A stretch of 64,000 nt of DNA. Origin: Haliclystus octoradiatus (Eukaryota; Cnidaria; Staurozoa; Stauromedusae; Haliclystidae). The DNA is taken from positions 8,407,845 through 8,471,844 of the forward strand of contig OU744453.1 of NCBI GenBank assembly GCA_916610825.1. Direction: 5' to 3'. This document shows, piece after piece, positions 21,590 to 44,224 of the stretch. The notes below the pieces were generated by a model. The model had not been told where the DNA came from, searched no databases, and was given only the letters and a program-made list of their open reading frames with translations. Position 1 is the stretch's first letter. Every line of letters starts with the position of its first letter. The position numbers were made by a program, and so were the translations under genes.

Positions 21590-24500
21590 ACACAATGACT
21601 GGACCATTCAACAATTCAGAATCCTGTAAGACAACTGAAAGAACAAAGAAAACTAAAATATTGAACATAAATGCGCAATCTTTGAACATTGAAACTCTTC
21701 TCGAACTCCATACATACCAATCAACAACTCAATTGACATTATTACAGTGCAAGAGACATGATTCAAAGAGCATCGTTCTTACATTTCCATTCCAGGCTAT
21801 AATTTACTACAAAATTATTGCACTGTTTCTAAGCGTGGGGGAACAGCGATATACCACAAAACCAAATTGAAAGTATCTATTGAATTGACCCTTTCTGTAG
21901 CATAATCAGGTATAGACAGAGCCATCTATTTACAAGAGTTGGGACACTCATGCCATTTTTGTTTTTTGGCCTGGACCCGAGCACGTTTTTAACAGCAGTG
22001 CGCATGTGCAAGAGAAAGTTGTGTTTTTTTCAGCCATTTTGGAACTGTGTGAAATGGTTTGCGATCGTTTAACATGATACAAGAGTAATATAACTATCTA
22101 TTAGTTGTCTTTCTCCATATTTATTTGCTGGACTCTCAAAATAAGAATAAAATTTACTTCAATGTATACTTTCTTATCGATCTCTTCAGCATGTTGCTCG
22201 AAAGTAAATCAGATCAATGCTATTGGAATTGCTAAATGGACAAGGAGTTTGTGGAGTATGGACTACATCTCTTACTTTCTTACGCTTATTCTTTGCAGTC
22301 AAAGGCAACTTTTTTCTAGTTCTTGTCCCCAGTTGGAATTGTAAACAATATTTTATTTCGATTACTATTTCATCTATTAACACAACAATTAATAATTTAA
22401 TAGCATATGTTTGTTTTCACTGATAAAAGTTGTATTTTTCCGCGCGCTTCGTTTAAAACAGGAATCCTGGTGCCAAAAGAACAAGAACCCTGATGCCGAA
22501 AGTACGAAAATGGCGTCCAAAAAATCACTTGAATGGCATCTATCCAATAGGAGACGATAGCGGCACATGAAAGCGTGTCCCAACTCTTGTAAATAGATGG
22601 CTCTGGGTATAGAATATGAACAACAAACTATCAAAGTACGTAATGGCAGTGTTGAATCATTTTATATTTTTAACTGCTATTGTCCTAGAACATCTTTATA
22701 TCAAGAAGCAATGCAAGTCCTGTACATCACTAGAGAACAGCTAACCATAAGTAACGCAACTTATTTAATACTTGGTGATTTTATCATAAACATTCAAGCA
22801 CAGTCATTAGCGTGAAACTCTCTCTTCGAACTATGTGCCCAATTCAATCTTGCTTCACATGTACATGAGCCAATTCGGATAACAGAGACTATACACACAG
22901 TAGTATAGATTATGTTCTTTCCTCGTCCAGCTTAACAGAAAATATAATAAACAGTAAAATGGTGATAGCCTGCAACTCTGATCACCTGGGAATAGAAGTC
23001 AACCTCAAAGTCACCAAAACAATCAAGAAAATCAAAGCCAAATCAATGAGGATATACAAAACCTTTAACCCTGAACACTTGTGCGAGGAACTCTCCACCC
23101 TAGATTGGGAACCATTCTCCAATGAAATCATAGACAAAGATATCAATGCTGCTGCGATAATAATGGAAACTGCACTTCAGATACTCTGGACAGACATGCC
23201 CCACGAAAACTGATCTATTTGCATACCAACTGTGCACCATGGGCAACACTGCAATTCATATTACAGCTGAAACAGCGAAATCAATCTGGTTACACTGCAA
23301 TGCACTCAAAAAAACATGAATATTGGAATACTTACCACCAAATAAGAAATAAAGTATATAATAAAGTAAGTACATGCATACAACCAAGAAAAATTCATAC
23401 GTAAAGGAGACGATAAAAAGGAGATGTGGAGATTGATAAACAATTTGCCAAAACCAAAATCTCAATTGACCTGCAAAGCTGTAACAAGACAAGATCTAGA
23501 TGACATGAATACATATTTTGTGAATGTCGGTGTTGCAAATCACCAAGCACCATATGAGGAAACAAGTCAAATTCTACGATCAGACACACAGTCATTTTCA
23601 TTCTCAAATGTCACGAATATTGACGTAATCAAAGCTGTAGGAAGATTGGCAACATGGGGTGCACCAGGTGTAGATGACATCAATGGTCATGTCCTCAAAT
23701 CAGCATTACCTGCCATATATATTGCCAGCTCATTGATCTGATCAACTTGTCTCTCTATACATCAATCTTTCCAACATCCTTTAAAAAGCAATAGTAATTC
23801 CAATTCAAAAATTGCCTGGAACTACAGACGCAGAAAACATCGACCAACATCACTCCTGACACTCATATCTAAAGCACTCGAAAGAGTCGTCTATAACCAA
23901 CTTTATGAATTTATGTAGCCATACATTAATGAATCACAACATGGATTCCGTCGTAGTCGATCAACATTAACTTCCCTTCTTACAGTGACTAACCGCATCC
24001 TAGAAACCATGGATAATCGCCATATATCATTACTGATGTTATTAGACCTTTCTAAAGCTTTCGATTGTGTAAATCACACCCTTATGTTGAGCAAATTAAA
24101 AAAACTATGGACTTGGTAGTGCAGCACTTGAATGGTTCAGATCATATCTTACTGGACGTTCACAAATCGTAAGAGCAATGGCAATGACTTATCCGAATTT
24201 CATCTTACAACTGGTGCCCCACAAGGGTCCATTCTTGGTCCGTTGCTATTTCTCATATACACAAATGACCTGCCAACAATTATCAAACATGCTCAAGTAA
24301 TTCAATTTGCTGATGATACCCAGTTATTGTATACGTTTGATCCAAACTCTTCATGCGAACCAATCCAAATGCAAAATGCCATCCAAGAAGATCTGAACAA
24401 TCTATCACACAATGGTGCTCACGAAACTATCTGAGACTCAACAGTAAAAAGACACAATATCTTCCTATTGGACAGCGAAATGTTTTAAACAACACCAGCC

Positions 24501-25500
24501 CACCTGGAATATTGATAAATGAGGACACTTTAGTTCCTTGCTCCTCCGCACGCAACCTAGGTGTCGAATTTGATGAACATCTGTCCTTCAAAAAACACAT
24601 CTCAAATATCATGCGAACTGCAAGAGGAAGGATCAGCAACATTAGCAAGATTATACATGACCTTGCACAAGAAATATTGAAGACAATCATTGAATCAACC
24701 ATCATCAACCCTTCTTTGTATTGTCTCCCTGTCTTGTCTTCTTCTTGTAAAACCGATCTAATGAAACTCCAGAGACGAGTCCTACCTTGGCCAGCAAAAC
24801 CAATAGCAAAGAAAAGATAGTTTGACCACATGGATAACCTTCTAAAAGAATTGAATTGGATGACATTAGATCAACATATCTCCTACCAAACTGCCTCGAT
24901 AGCATATGACGCCAGTAGTAACAAATGCGGGAAAAAATGCTGCAAACTCTCAACGAGTTATTCAAACCAATCGAACATTTATACGAGACAGGAAAGAGCT
25001 GCACAAATTTGTTTACCCTGCCTTCAAGCACCACAGACCGTGGCAATCAAGAAGCTTTTCAGAAATCATGGTCCAACCCTATTGAGCAAGTTGTAACGTA
25101 GTCACCTAATTATAAACATGTAAATACCTACTGTGATTATTGTGTAACTGCTAAAGTCATATGATCTTAATATAGTAATTGTAATGTATGTTGAAATATA
25201 GTCAGTTCTATTCAGACATAATGCAAGCGTGCAGTTCTCTGTCTAGAACGACACCACACAAGTTAAATAGATTTTGCAATTTTAAAAACTCAATTCCTGA
25301 AAGAAGTCAAAAGGTCAATCTTGTCTGACTAAATGCATAGCAATGAATAAACAACATCAGTAATATGAACATGTTACCAAGAAACGAATATATATTCAAA
25401 TAAAATTAACCCTTAAAACAAACATTGTAAAATTAACATTGTATCAATCGTTTATGTAACCAAATAAACTTTCATCTATCTATCTATCTATCTTTCTAGT
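21590..25500 (+). mobile_element. nearly full-length LINE with endonuclease and RT, decayed and interrupted
   Basis: Fragments in three frames line up as one non-LTR element. Endonuclease: KILNINAQSLN near 21650, LGDFIINIQA near 22775 and a SDHLG end near 22980. RT: GAPGVDDINGHVLKS near 23660, LLDLSKAFDCVNHTLM near 24040, GAPQGSILGPLLFLIYTNDL near 24215, FADDTQLLY near 24310 and NLGVEFDEHLSFKKHI near 24560. Stops and frame changes occur throughout, so it is dead. The 3' end is a CTAT microsatellite (about 25475-25495). The endonuclease is split by a hAT-type MITE at 21917-22605. Confidence 0.85.
21917..22605. mobile_element. hAT-type MITE inserted in the LINE, 8-bp target duplication
   Basis: 689 bp with perfect terminal inverted repeats of 31 bp that begin CAGAGCCATCTATTTACAAG. 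Both sides carry the 8-bp duplication GGTATAGA (21909-21916 and 22606-22613). An 8-bp duplication and a CAG... end are hAT superfamily hallmarks. There is no transposase. A second copy lies at 45498. Confidence 0.88.
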
Positions 25501-26042
25501 TTCTGCAGCATATACCCATAAATTAAGATAAATATTTGACGTTTCATCTATGATATCAGCTAATCCAATAGATTATAGAAAACATTTTCTATCTTCCATT
25601 ATAGGAAGTGCTTTTCTCTTGTGAGAATTAATGTATTAACATTCTATTTTGACATACGGTTTTTGCAGCATGCAAACTATTTCATATTACTCTGCTTTAT
25701 TAATAAATTTTTCACAGTCATTTTTGGATCAAGTAGTCTCTTGCAAGCTATTATATCATATATCCAATTGTGCTAACCCATTAATATATTTTAAGAAATT
25801 TGATGGAATTTACAATAAAATTTATCGAATATATTCTACAATCATCATCAGTAAAAATGTTAACATAACTCAACTTTGGCAATGATATTAGTTCGTATCT
25901 CCATGTTGACGTCATTTTTCATTCGTCATTTTTGAAGGTACTTATTTGCAGTTTGAATAACAGGGTGTCATTATAAGATTCTTTTAATAAAGTTTACAAA
26001 TCATAATTGTGCATGCATCATTGCTTAGTGATAATATGATTT
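25501..26042. other. intergenic, nothing recognised
   Basis: AT-rich. A 78-codon open frame at 25649-25885 has no recognisable features. Confidence 0.5.
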
Positions 26043-26081
26043 TTTATTAGTTGTATACCATCTATTGATGATATATGCTAT

Positions 26082-35313
<9,232 letters not shown>

Positions 35314-35520
35314 GACTTAGTCAGCAATTGTCAGTATTATAATGGAATAATACATGTTCTCCAGACATTTATCCTTTATTATACGAACAGGTGTTTGGTT
35401 TTCATGATCGTTTATATAATTACAGTGTTTTAAACTTCTCATATACCATCAATGAAATTTGAATCAATTAATGAAATCAGTAGTCCTCAATAGGGCACTT
35501 GTGATCAAGCGCATAGGCCG
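35314..35520. repeat. 5' flank of the secreted glycoprotein gene (duplicated at 31719-31990)
   Basis: Direct partner of 31719-31990. Carries the candidate minus-strand promoter element at 35371-35386. Confidence 0.75.
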
Positions 35521-35589
35521 GCATAGTATAATATAGCTTCAATAATAGCCAAATAGTTATGGACATAGATTCTTGACATGTAAATGTTT

Positions 35590-35860
35590 GTATTCTCTAT
35601 GCGCGGAGACGCTGATATACATCGGCTATATGGGGATATTTCAATTGTAAGGGGTGCCTTTTCTTGATTGCTGTGAAATTTTACTCTATTAATTTTGAAG
35701 ATTTTTCATAATTTTCAACTTTTCCTTTGTTTTGGTAGTAACAACATAAAATTTTAGGGTCTTAGTTCTTGCTTGCTCTCAAATTTTAACACCATCCCCG
35801 ATTTCTGAAAATGACCCAACCCAGCCCAAAAATTTGTCACCCCTCTCCTGCCATATGTTA
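35590..35860. repeat. dispersed repeat, inverted copy at 41365-41610
   Basis: Shared with the reverse complement of 41365-41610: TACATCG-TATA, AAATTTTA, TCTAACTTTT-like ATTTTCAACTTTT, CTTTGTTTTG-TAGTA, AAATTTTA-GGTCTTA, GATTTCTGAAAAT. A TCTCAAATTTTAACACC stretch replaces part of it. No ORF. Confidence 0.6.
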
Positions 35861-36714
35861 TTGATATTTTACTATCACAACCTGTAAATGCATGTTATAA
35901 ATTGGTAAATATTTCTTTTGATAAAATCATTTTGATGACAGTTGTGAATCAAATCGATATGTAGATATGTAGCATTATGTATATTACATTATCACAAAAA
36001 CTCTTTCAAAACAAAACGCATCCCTTCAGATTTCAATTTTCCTTCGATGTACCTGCCCGCTGTTATATATCCGACTATTTTATTGTAAAAAGTCTCTAGA
36101 TTTGCTAATGCAATGAAATGAAAATTATCAGCAGAAATTTCATTTCTACAAAACAAATGTCAATAATTCATGATTCTTCTTCACATATATTCTACTTCGG
36201 AAAGCTATCTCTTTGGATAATTTGTGTATAATTTCCCAATAAAGAATTTTCCGTATGAAATCGCTATTAAGAAGTACGTACATCAGTCATGAGCAGAATA
36301 GAGCAGAAATAGATAAATAAATAAATAATTTATAAATAAATAGACAGCTGTATTAAGTAAGATAGTGATATAATACTTTCAGTTATTATTTGACGGGATT
36401 TACTACCTTTAGTTGAGGTGGACATATAGTAAACTCGTACAGCCAGTAATGAGCATATGCAGAAGGTAAGGCTATCGTCAATCAAGTTATCTGATCGTCT
36501 CAAGATTCTTTGATTGGAATGCTTATAGACTATTGTCGCGTGCAATTTAATTTATTCACTGTACAGTATATATAATCATTCACAATCTGATTGACCTGTG
36601 TATCAAATTGATCAATGATTTCGACATCCGACACGATATCAATGAGTATCCCATGCATTATCTATCAAATTTGACTCTGTTTGCTATAGTCAACTCTTGA
36701 TAAAGCTATAATCT
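35861..36714. other. intergenic, nothing recognised
   Basis: Contains a short AAATA microsatellite (36312-36345). No gene-like ORF. Confidence 0.5.
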
Positions 36715-37645
36715 TATGGTGTTACTCATGAACTTCCCAATTGGATAACGTCATTCTTACCTGGCCGATCCCAAATCGTATCTATTGTTCATTTTATACG
36801 TTTATGACATCATCACCTGCATGGAGATTGATACGAATATCAAGTTACTTTGCTGTTGATACCGAATTGTTCTGTTCTCTCAAGAACAATCAAGATAGGG
36901 CTCAATTATCTACCACACTAAAAAATCTATCGCTGTGAGCAAATAAATGGCAGCTGAGAATAGCAAATGGAAAATTTTTAAATTATCTACTTGAAATTTA
37001 AGCGTTGCTGCAGTTGATTATTCTTTAAATAGCCACACCCTTGAAACTGTAACAAAAATTCTAGATCTTGGCATAATATTAACATATGACTTGAAACCAT
37101 CAAGTCACTATTTCATGTTAGCAGCATGGCTCATTGGCATACATTTCTTATATTTAAATGATTTTTATCTTCACACATTGATCTGCTAGTCAGAGCATAT
37201 AAAGTATATATACGTCCGCTATTAGAATCCTAGTCACCAGTATGGAAACCCTGCTTAGTCAAGGACATAAAAAAGTGTCGGGAGTCCATACAAAGATTTT
37301 TCAGTTGAAAATTATTTGAAATAACAAATCATTGCAAAAGCAGAGTATGAACAACGCCTAATCATGCTAGGATTACAATCTCTAGAATGTAGACGAGTAT
37401 TTTTTAATCTGTGCATGATGTACAAGATAACTCATAATCTTGTCGATTTGTCGATTGAAAATCTCAACTGTAAATATCTCTACTACTATATAAAAATGAC
37501 CTTCAAAATTTTGTACGCGCTAATCTCAAAAACCATGCGAAGAAATCCTGAACATCATACATCATTCGAAAGCTCTCTTTCGTGGTCTGAACATAGGCTA
37601 TATTTAATTTTGAAAAATCAACTGAATTCGGCGTAAAATTGAAAA
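36715..37645 (+). mobile_element. LINE RT fragment with internal deletion
   Basis: Begins LPNWITSFLPGRSQIVSI near 36725, jumps to a decayed catalytic block FAVDTELFCSL near 36855, then LWANKWQLRIANGK near 36935, LLVRAYKVYIRPLLE near 37185 and QSLECRRVFFNLCMMYKI near 37375. Stops occur throughout. Confidence 0.8.
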
Positions 37646-38140
37646 ATCAAGTTTTCCGTAATAGATCAAAGCCGCCGCCATCCAGAGCAAAGCCGTGCAG
37701 GCTATAAATCGTGAATATCATCAAGTGTTTTGAAATCTCGAACAAAACCAAAAACATAAATGGGATGATGACGATGATGATGATGATGAAAACTACTTTC
37801 TACTTTTGTGATTATTTATGTTTAATTAACTGTCAGTTAAATTCTACTTTTCCAGACGTAGCTCTCAGCTGAAAATCATTTATAAATTTCACAACAGTGC
37901 TGTGTTTACGGAATTCAAAAAAACCTATGAATTTTAAACAATATTTGGTTTCAACCGTTTGAATTTTAAAAACGTCCCCAGACATCCGCCTTATCAAATT
38001 ATCAATCAAAAGTATTTAGTAACAGCTATCAAAATGTAAACATAAATATATGTAAAATCTCTAAAGGCTCCTGGTCCCAAGAAAAATTTCAAAATTTATT
38101 CAAAAAAAATTCAAGCCAACAATCAGACAAATGCAACGAA
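37646..38140. other. intergenic, nothing recognised
   Basis: Only a short GAT microsatellite (about 37765-37790) stands out. Confidence 0.5.
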
Positions 38141-38141
38141 G

Positions 38142-38182
38142 GCGTGGACCGTGGTAAGATTTTAGTAAACCACGGTCCACGC
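38142..38182. repeat. perfect 14-bp inverted repeat
   Basis: GCGTGGACCGTGGT (38142-38155) and its exact reverse complement (38169-38182), with a 13-nt A/T loop. GC-rich arms stand out in AT-rich surroundings. Confidence 0.9.
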
Positions 38183-38439
38183 AATAGTATTACGTTAGGA
38201 TTAGTCCGACAATGTCTCTGTGTAACTGTGCTTTGACATTCATCAGCCAGCTTTTAGATTAAAAGCCTATTCAAGAAGTCATAACCGAAATGAAACCAGA
38301 CCAACCAAATGTTTTCCTTTCCACTGCTGTGAATGTAATATGTGTATTATTGCTTTATCTAGCTATCCAATCAAGAAATTTATTTCGATAAAACAGCATT
38401 AACGTATTTTTTTGATAAAACGGTATTGACGTACTTTTT

Positions 38440-39180
38440 AGTTTTTATATGGTTCATATTGAATTAGAAATCTACAATAAAGATTTATTAAAATCAAACT
38501 GCAGTTGGAACACTTGAAAATCGTTTGGCAAGATCTTACTTTAATTAAAACTTTTATAATCATGAAATATTATCATTATATATAGTACTGGTATGGAAGG
38601 AATAGGACACAATTAACACATTTTCATTAGCTTTTAATAATTACGTCTCAATTTTCTTTACGACATTTTACGGATTTTTATAGCGATCAATATATCTTTT
38701 TGAATAAGACGGTATCGAAATATAGAAATCCAATTAGTATCGAAATGTTTTTTTATATCTTTCACACATTGTTACAGATATCTGCAGTAAAGATTATTAA
38801 TATCAAACTGCAACTGGAAGTCTTGAGGATACTTGGCAGAATTTTACTTTAATTAATACTTCTAAATCATGAAATAATTAGTATAAGCAGGACTGGTATG
38901 GAAGGATTATGATAGTTTAATTAACACACTTTCATTAGCTTTTAATAATTACATTTCAATTTTCTTATAGCATTTTATGTATGACGTATTTTCTATATGG
39001 TTCATATATTGAGCTAGATATCTGTAATAGATTATTAATATCAAAATGCAACTTGAAGTCTTGAGAATATTTGGCAAAATCTTACTTTAATTCATGCTTT
39101 AATGCTATTATAGTATACAGTACTGGAATACGGGGGGATTATGACATTTTAGTTTTAAGCGTTTTACATATATATGCTAC
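38440..39180 (+). repeat. three diverged tandem repeats of ~240-310 bp
   Basis: Each unit carries, in order, ATATCT-x-TAAAGATT, ATCAAA-TGCA, TTGAA-x-TTGGCA, TTTACTTTAATT, TACTGGTATGGAAGGA and CATTAGCTTTTAATAATTAC (the last missing in unit 3). Marker positions: about 38470, 38777 and 39017. Confidence 0.75.
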
Positions 39181-39837
39181 ATACATTTATGTCTTCGATG
39201 CTTCTTTGACTTTAATAAACATATTACTCATTTTGGTAGCTGCATGGATTTGAAACATAATTTTTAAAGTTATGTTCAATGTTGCTACTACATATTGAAA
39301 TGGTCAAATAGTGTAACTGAAATCCGTACCATTTTTAGTTTAAAATTTTCCAAAACGCTCCAGTAACCATTGTAACATTGTAGTCATTTTAACCTTTGCA
39401 AAATATTTTTCAACATGATATTAACTAACTGAAATCGCATAACGCTTTTCTAATCTTTTAACGCTTAAATTGTAAGAGCCAATATTTATGTTACCAATAG
39501 ATTTTTGATTCTGAAATCCATACTATGTATAGAGCGAAACCACCTCCTTCTTATTGAAGAAATTTAAATTCCTATTCTCAACAGTAACAACATTGGGCCG
39601 AAGACCCACAAGGCCCTCCGCAGGAGCTAGAAAAAAGCTGCAGGAGGCAGCCTTTTTTTCTAGTAATATAAATAAATATTGCATGCGTGGTTATTCGTAT
39701 GAATTGAGCGTTCCAGATATTCCACACAGCCAAAATGTAAAATTTCAATTCTGCAACCGCGTAGAGCCTTGGTGTCAATGTCCTAAGTAGTTTATAATGA
39801 TTTCAAATTTTACTTAATAGTAAGGCTGTATATTAGT
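39181..39837. other. intergenic, nothing firm
   Basis: 39554-39790 is open for 78 codons and locally GC-richer (CCGAAGACCCACAAGGCCCT), but the frame has no family features. Confidence 0.45.
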
Positions 39838-39925
39838 GACACTTGCATACCAGCTTGCATAATGTTACGTGTCCTTTATTTGCCAGTCAATTTGACATAA
39901 TATATCATATTATATCATATAGATT
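39838..39925 (+). mobile_element. non-LTR element 3' tail ending in ATATC-like repeat
   Basis: GTGTCCTTTATTTGCCAGTCAATTTGACATAAT with a GTCAA/TTGAC hairpin, followed by TATCATATTATATCATAT. Same tail family as 33600-33712. Confidence 0.6.
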
Positions 39926-40889
39926 CCACGCCTGCGAACATATTATAGATATGTGACGCTTAGTCTAATATAACTACTTCAGATTGGTTGTTAATTGCAG
40001 GAAGGTAAAATAATATATAAACAGAGACAAAGTAAACGTTACAAAACAGGCACTCAGCATGAACGGTTCATTTAAATAGAGCGTGATAAACGTATGGTAG
40101 AAATTTTTCGAAACACATTTACAAGTTAATAGAAAATGTGAAAGGCTGATCGGATAAATCAAACGTCGTAGAAGCTCATTCTGAAAAACTGCAAACTTTT
40201 TATATTGTAGGAGGAATTATCCTTTAACAAATATATAATGATTTGATCCCACTTGGGTCACTTTACGAAATCTACAGGAGTGCTTTGCAGACCAGAAAAG
40301 AGACAGGGATTCCAAACAACTTGCCGACTGACCAGTATTTATAAACAAAGTATGACATAGCAGACATCATTACTGTTTATTACTATAATTAAGATGTATT
40401 CATATTTATTGTTATTGATAATGGATATGTTCCACATCTTTTTTCATTGCAGTGATAAATAAGTTCCCAGTATAGCTGTATAGGATATGAGTTAAATGTG
40501 TTTATTTAATATTGATAAACCATAAATGATATTTACCTTATATGTTTCTGTAATACTGATTATATATATAATGAAGTTAAAGTGCACCATGACGCCAAAA
40601 ATGTTTTCAAGAATCGAGTAGCCCATGCAAAATAAATAATTTTTCGATTTTGACTCTAATAAGCGGATATTTAATTTTGAAAGTATCATATATCAGAAAT
40701 AGAGCTCCTTCGAATATCGGAACTCATACCGGAATGAAAAAAGAGCTCACTTCAATGGAAAAATAACAAATCTAGACTTCACTTTCCAGAAAAATATGGC
40801 AATATCTTCGGGACACGTTGTTGGCCATATATGACTGAAAATGAACGTGAAATGTAGAGTTTAGAAAGGTTTTATTAGACTTCGATGGA
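39926..40889. other. intergenic, nothing recognised
   Basis: AT-rich, no gene-like ORF. Confidence 0.5.
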
Positions 40890-41160
40890 ATTTTTCATCA
40901 CTGTCTCGCTGCCCCCCCCCCCCACTATCATGAAATCGAATAAAAAGTAGCCAGAAAAAATGATCACAATTTGATCACAATTGATCAGTTGGTCCAATAA
41001 ATGATCACGGCTCATAAGCTGAGTTATAATCATTTTCCTGGAGGTGGCCAGAAAGACATCAGCCCCCTCCCCACCATCATGAAATTTGATATAAAACCTA
41101 TCATTCGAAAGCCCATAATGTGATCGTAATTAATCACTACTTTATATAAATGATCACGCA
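40890..41160 (+). repeat. two diverged tandem copies with TGATCA-rich segments
   Basis: CCCC-x-ACTATCATGAAATCGAATAAAA (from about 40910, after a run of 13 C) is repeated as CCCTCCCCACCATCATGAAATT-TGATATAAAA (from about 41072). Each is followed by several TGATCAC words. Confidence 0.6.
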
Positions 41161-42285
41161 ACCGTAATAAATAAGGATATGTAAAATCTTCAAATCATCA
41201 TAGGAAGGCGCGTAAATATCCATGTTTGTTTTTTAGAATAGATTCTTTCGGCCGCAGTAGTCTTCTGTTGTACAGCGTCTTGATATACAATCTCATCAAT
41301 ACTTAAATACAACTCCATAGTAATCAGTATGCCTCATATCTCAAAAGGCGTAGAAGAGAATATTTTTAGGACGGGAGTGTGCAATTTTCAGAAATCCGGA
41401 AGGACGGTAAAATCGCACAGCAGGCGAAAAATAAGACCTTAAAATTTCATGTCTGTACTATCAAAACAAAGAAAAAGTTTAAAAGTTAGAAAACCTTCAA
41501 AATGGATACCATAAAATTTCAAAGAATCTGGAAAGACATCCCTTAAAAATGGCAGGTCCAGTATAATCGATGTATGGAAGTGCCCATCGGGCATATAACC
41601 ATATCTACAACAAGTTCAAAAAAATATTCAGATGCCATAAAATTTCACGAAAAATGAGCATATATATATATATTTTCATACAATTCAAAACCTACAATTC
41701 AAAACCTACAATTTGCCAATGAAAATAGAATTGAAAATTGCACACATTCCAATAATTTATGATTTTTTGACAGAACTGACTCAAAGTCATGATCAAAATG
41801 TTCTGTCTAATCAAGTCAATAACCACACCAACTTCCACCTGAAAAGCAGTACCTGCCATAATTTCAAATTATATATAGCTGTATGAATTTATAATTTATC
41901 CTTTATGCGTTCTCATTCATCATTTTTTAATCGCATATGAACACCTTAATTATATATTAAAGCAGTTTTCGACAATCTTCTGAGAAAGTTTCAACTCTTA
42001 CAAATCTGTTTTTGTTTGCTGATATGCTAGTTCTATAATTGAGTTTTATTGAACTTTTCATCTTGGACAGATGTAGTAACTACATTGTCAAGTGGCTGAG
42101 TGACTCGATTGATTCCAAAAACTTACAATCTGTGAAGTAGTAGGAATCCGAGTAGTATAGTCCCGTACGAAACATCATATGGAAATATGAATACTGTGGA
42201 CACTTGAAAATCATATAGTTATTGGAAATAGTCTCGAATTATTTACAATGATTATCTGAACTAAAAAAATATTTTGAAATGTGTA
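41161..42285. other. intergenic, dispersed repeat at 41365-41610
   Basis: 41365-41610 is the inverted partner of 35590-35860. The remainder shows no gene or element. Confidence 0.5.
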
Positions 42286-42354
42286 CCGGAACTAGTTCCA
42301 GGCTCTTATCGTTAAAACCCAGATAAAATAAATAGAGCCTGGAACTAGTTCTGG
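42286..42354. repeat. 21-bp inverted repeat
   Basis: CCGGAACTAGTTCCAGGCTCT (42286-42306 arm) pairs with 42334-42354 with one mismatch. The arm itself contains the palindrome GGAACTAGTTCC. Confidence 0.88.
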
Positions 42355-42964
42355 TGAGCATTTTTATAACTTTATAATTAGTTACGAATATCATGGTCAA
42401 TAATGCTAGATTATTTACAATAACGACCCATAATAGTAAAAGCGTCCGTATTATTGGTTGACTTTATCTATGGGTCTGTAATACGTCACAGATTGAAGCT
42501 TTACCAATTGGTTCCACATTAGTCCCAGAATTTATTAAGAGAATTTTAATTAACTCATTGCCGGATAACAAAATATGAATAATTATATTTTTCAATAACA
42601 AATGCAGATAAAGATATGATACGTATTTTGAATAATTAAATGAGCATCATAGTTCATCGTCTTCAGATATTCCATTAAACGTTATTTTTTATATAGATTA
42701 CCTCAATTTGTTCTTAATTAATTGATAGTCTTCTATTTAATATTATCAAATAAAACGTCACCTGGAACAGTTAAACAAGTAGAATATATACTGTATTATT
42801 AAATATTTTCAATTGAGTTTTTGTTTGAAGTTTGTATAGTCTTATTTAAGAAATAACACTGTCCTGTTTTCAAATCATCGCTATTAGATGTCAATATATA
42901 GTTAGTATCAATCAGTGAACAGTATTCCACTCGCGGTTTCCAATTGATAATATATTCTAAGGCT

Positions 42965-43062
42965 ACATATCAGTGAGGATTTTAGTACTCTCCTTTGGTT
43001 TGCCGGTCTTTTTGACGAAATAAATGAATGAATGAATGAATGAATGAATGAATGAATGAATG
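42965..43062 (+). mobile_element. non-LTR element 3' tail ending in (GAAT)n
   Basis: TCCTTTGGTTTGCCGGTCTT-x-TGACGAAAT followed by ten GAAT units (43022-43062). The tail motif is shared with 33600 and 39838, but the microsatellite is different. Confidence 0.65.
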
Positions 43063-44220
43063 TATTAGTCAATAGATCTGTTCTCTATGATTTGAAAAGT
43101 AATTTTGCTGTCTTCAAAATAGTAAAGAAGAATTCAAAGTATAGTTATTTAGATGTCTTTTGCGGCCTTGCACAGTCATCAGAAACATGAAGCATCTGTC
43201 TCATTAATGTATTGCTATAATACCAAGCACATATCTATTTATAATTCTCTGACATTAATTGTACCTGTAAAATATTAGCAATAACTATGTGTGTCTATTT
43301 ATTAGATAGAAAAAGCAATTGGTAACAACATAATACCTTCTATATATTAGCTCAAACAACAACCTGGCTCCATATGCAATTGCGTCGTTTTCGTTCTTTC
43401 AACAAATAATTTTCACTGCATGCTGAGCTACTACTTCAAGGTAAAATATATTGTAATTACCACTGTCCTGTATTGTTTTTAATTTGAACAATATGTATAA
43501 TGCTGATGCATTCACACCATTTTGGCGTTCTCTAATCCTTTGTTCCTGCATATTTGCACAGCAAAATATGGGAATCATATTTTGAGTAACAGTATTCTAT
43601 AGATGACAATAATTTACGAGCACATATATATTTCTAGAAGCCAGTAAAATAATCTTATCCATGGAATAGAAACTTTGTATATTTAAGATATTGATAACTC
43701 CTAGACATGAATTAAGTGGATAACTGAGTTTCATTTTTCTTCAATGTCATCATCTTCAATCATCAAAACAATCCAATCGAACGATTTCAATTCTCTAAGC
43801 GATGTTCACTTTTCTAAATGAATATATCATTTCGCTTTCATTATCATTGTAGTTTTCTAACAAAACTCAAATAATCAGTAATTTCAAACTCACATTTCAA
43901 TTCTGCAGAATAGCATATAGGATATAATGTTTTAGCCAACCAAAAGCACTTGTACGTTAAGGAGGAAACGTGTTACTATTTTTGAGGATTACAAAACTGT
44001 TGTCTTCTATTGCATTTTCATTTTGTTATTTTCCTTGAACTATCAAACAATTTTAACTTGAACGACCCCCCAAATTTCAATAGAATGTAGAATGTAATGA
44101 TTGTAACTATCATATATATAAATATGTTAGCAAACTTTGAAACTTATTAATTTCAAATTATCAAGTAAAAGTATTTCAAAATTGAAAATAAAAACTTCTG
44201 TATGGGAATAATTTGGTTCT
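43063..44220. other. intergenic, nothing recognised
   Basis: AT-rich sequence upstream of the secreted TSP1 gene. No ORF or element recognised. Confidence 0.5.
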
Positions 44221-44224
44221 TCAA

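Noticed and set aside
22105-22634. Several 65-80-codon ORFs on both strands
   Set aside because: All lie inside the non-coding hAT-type MITE.
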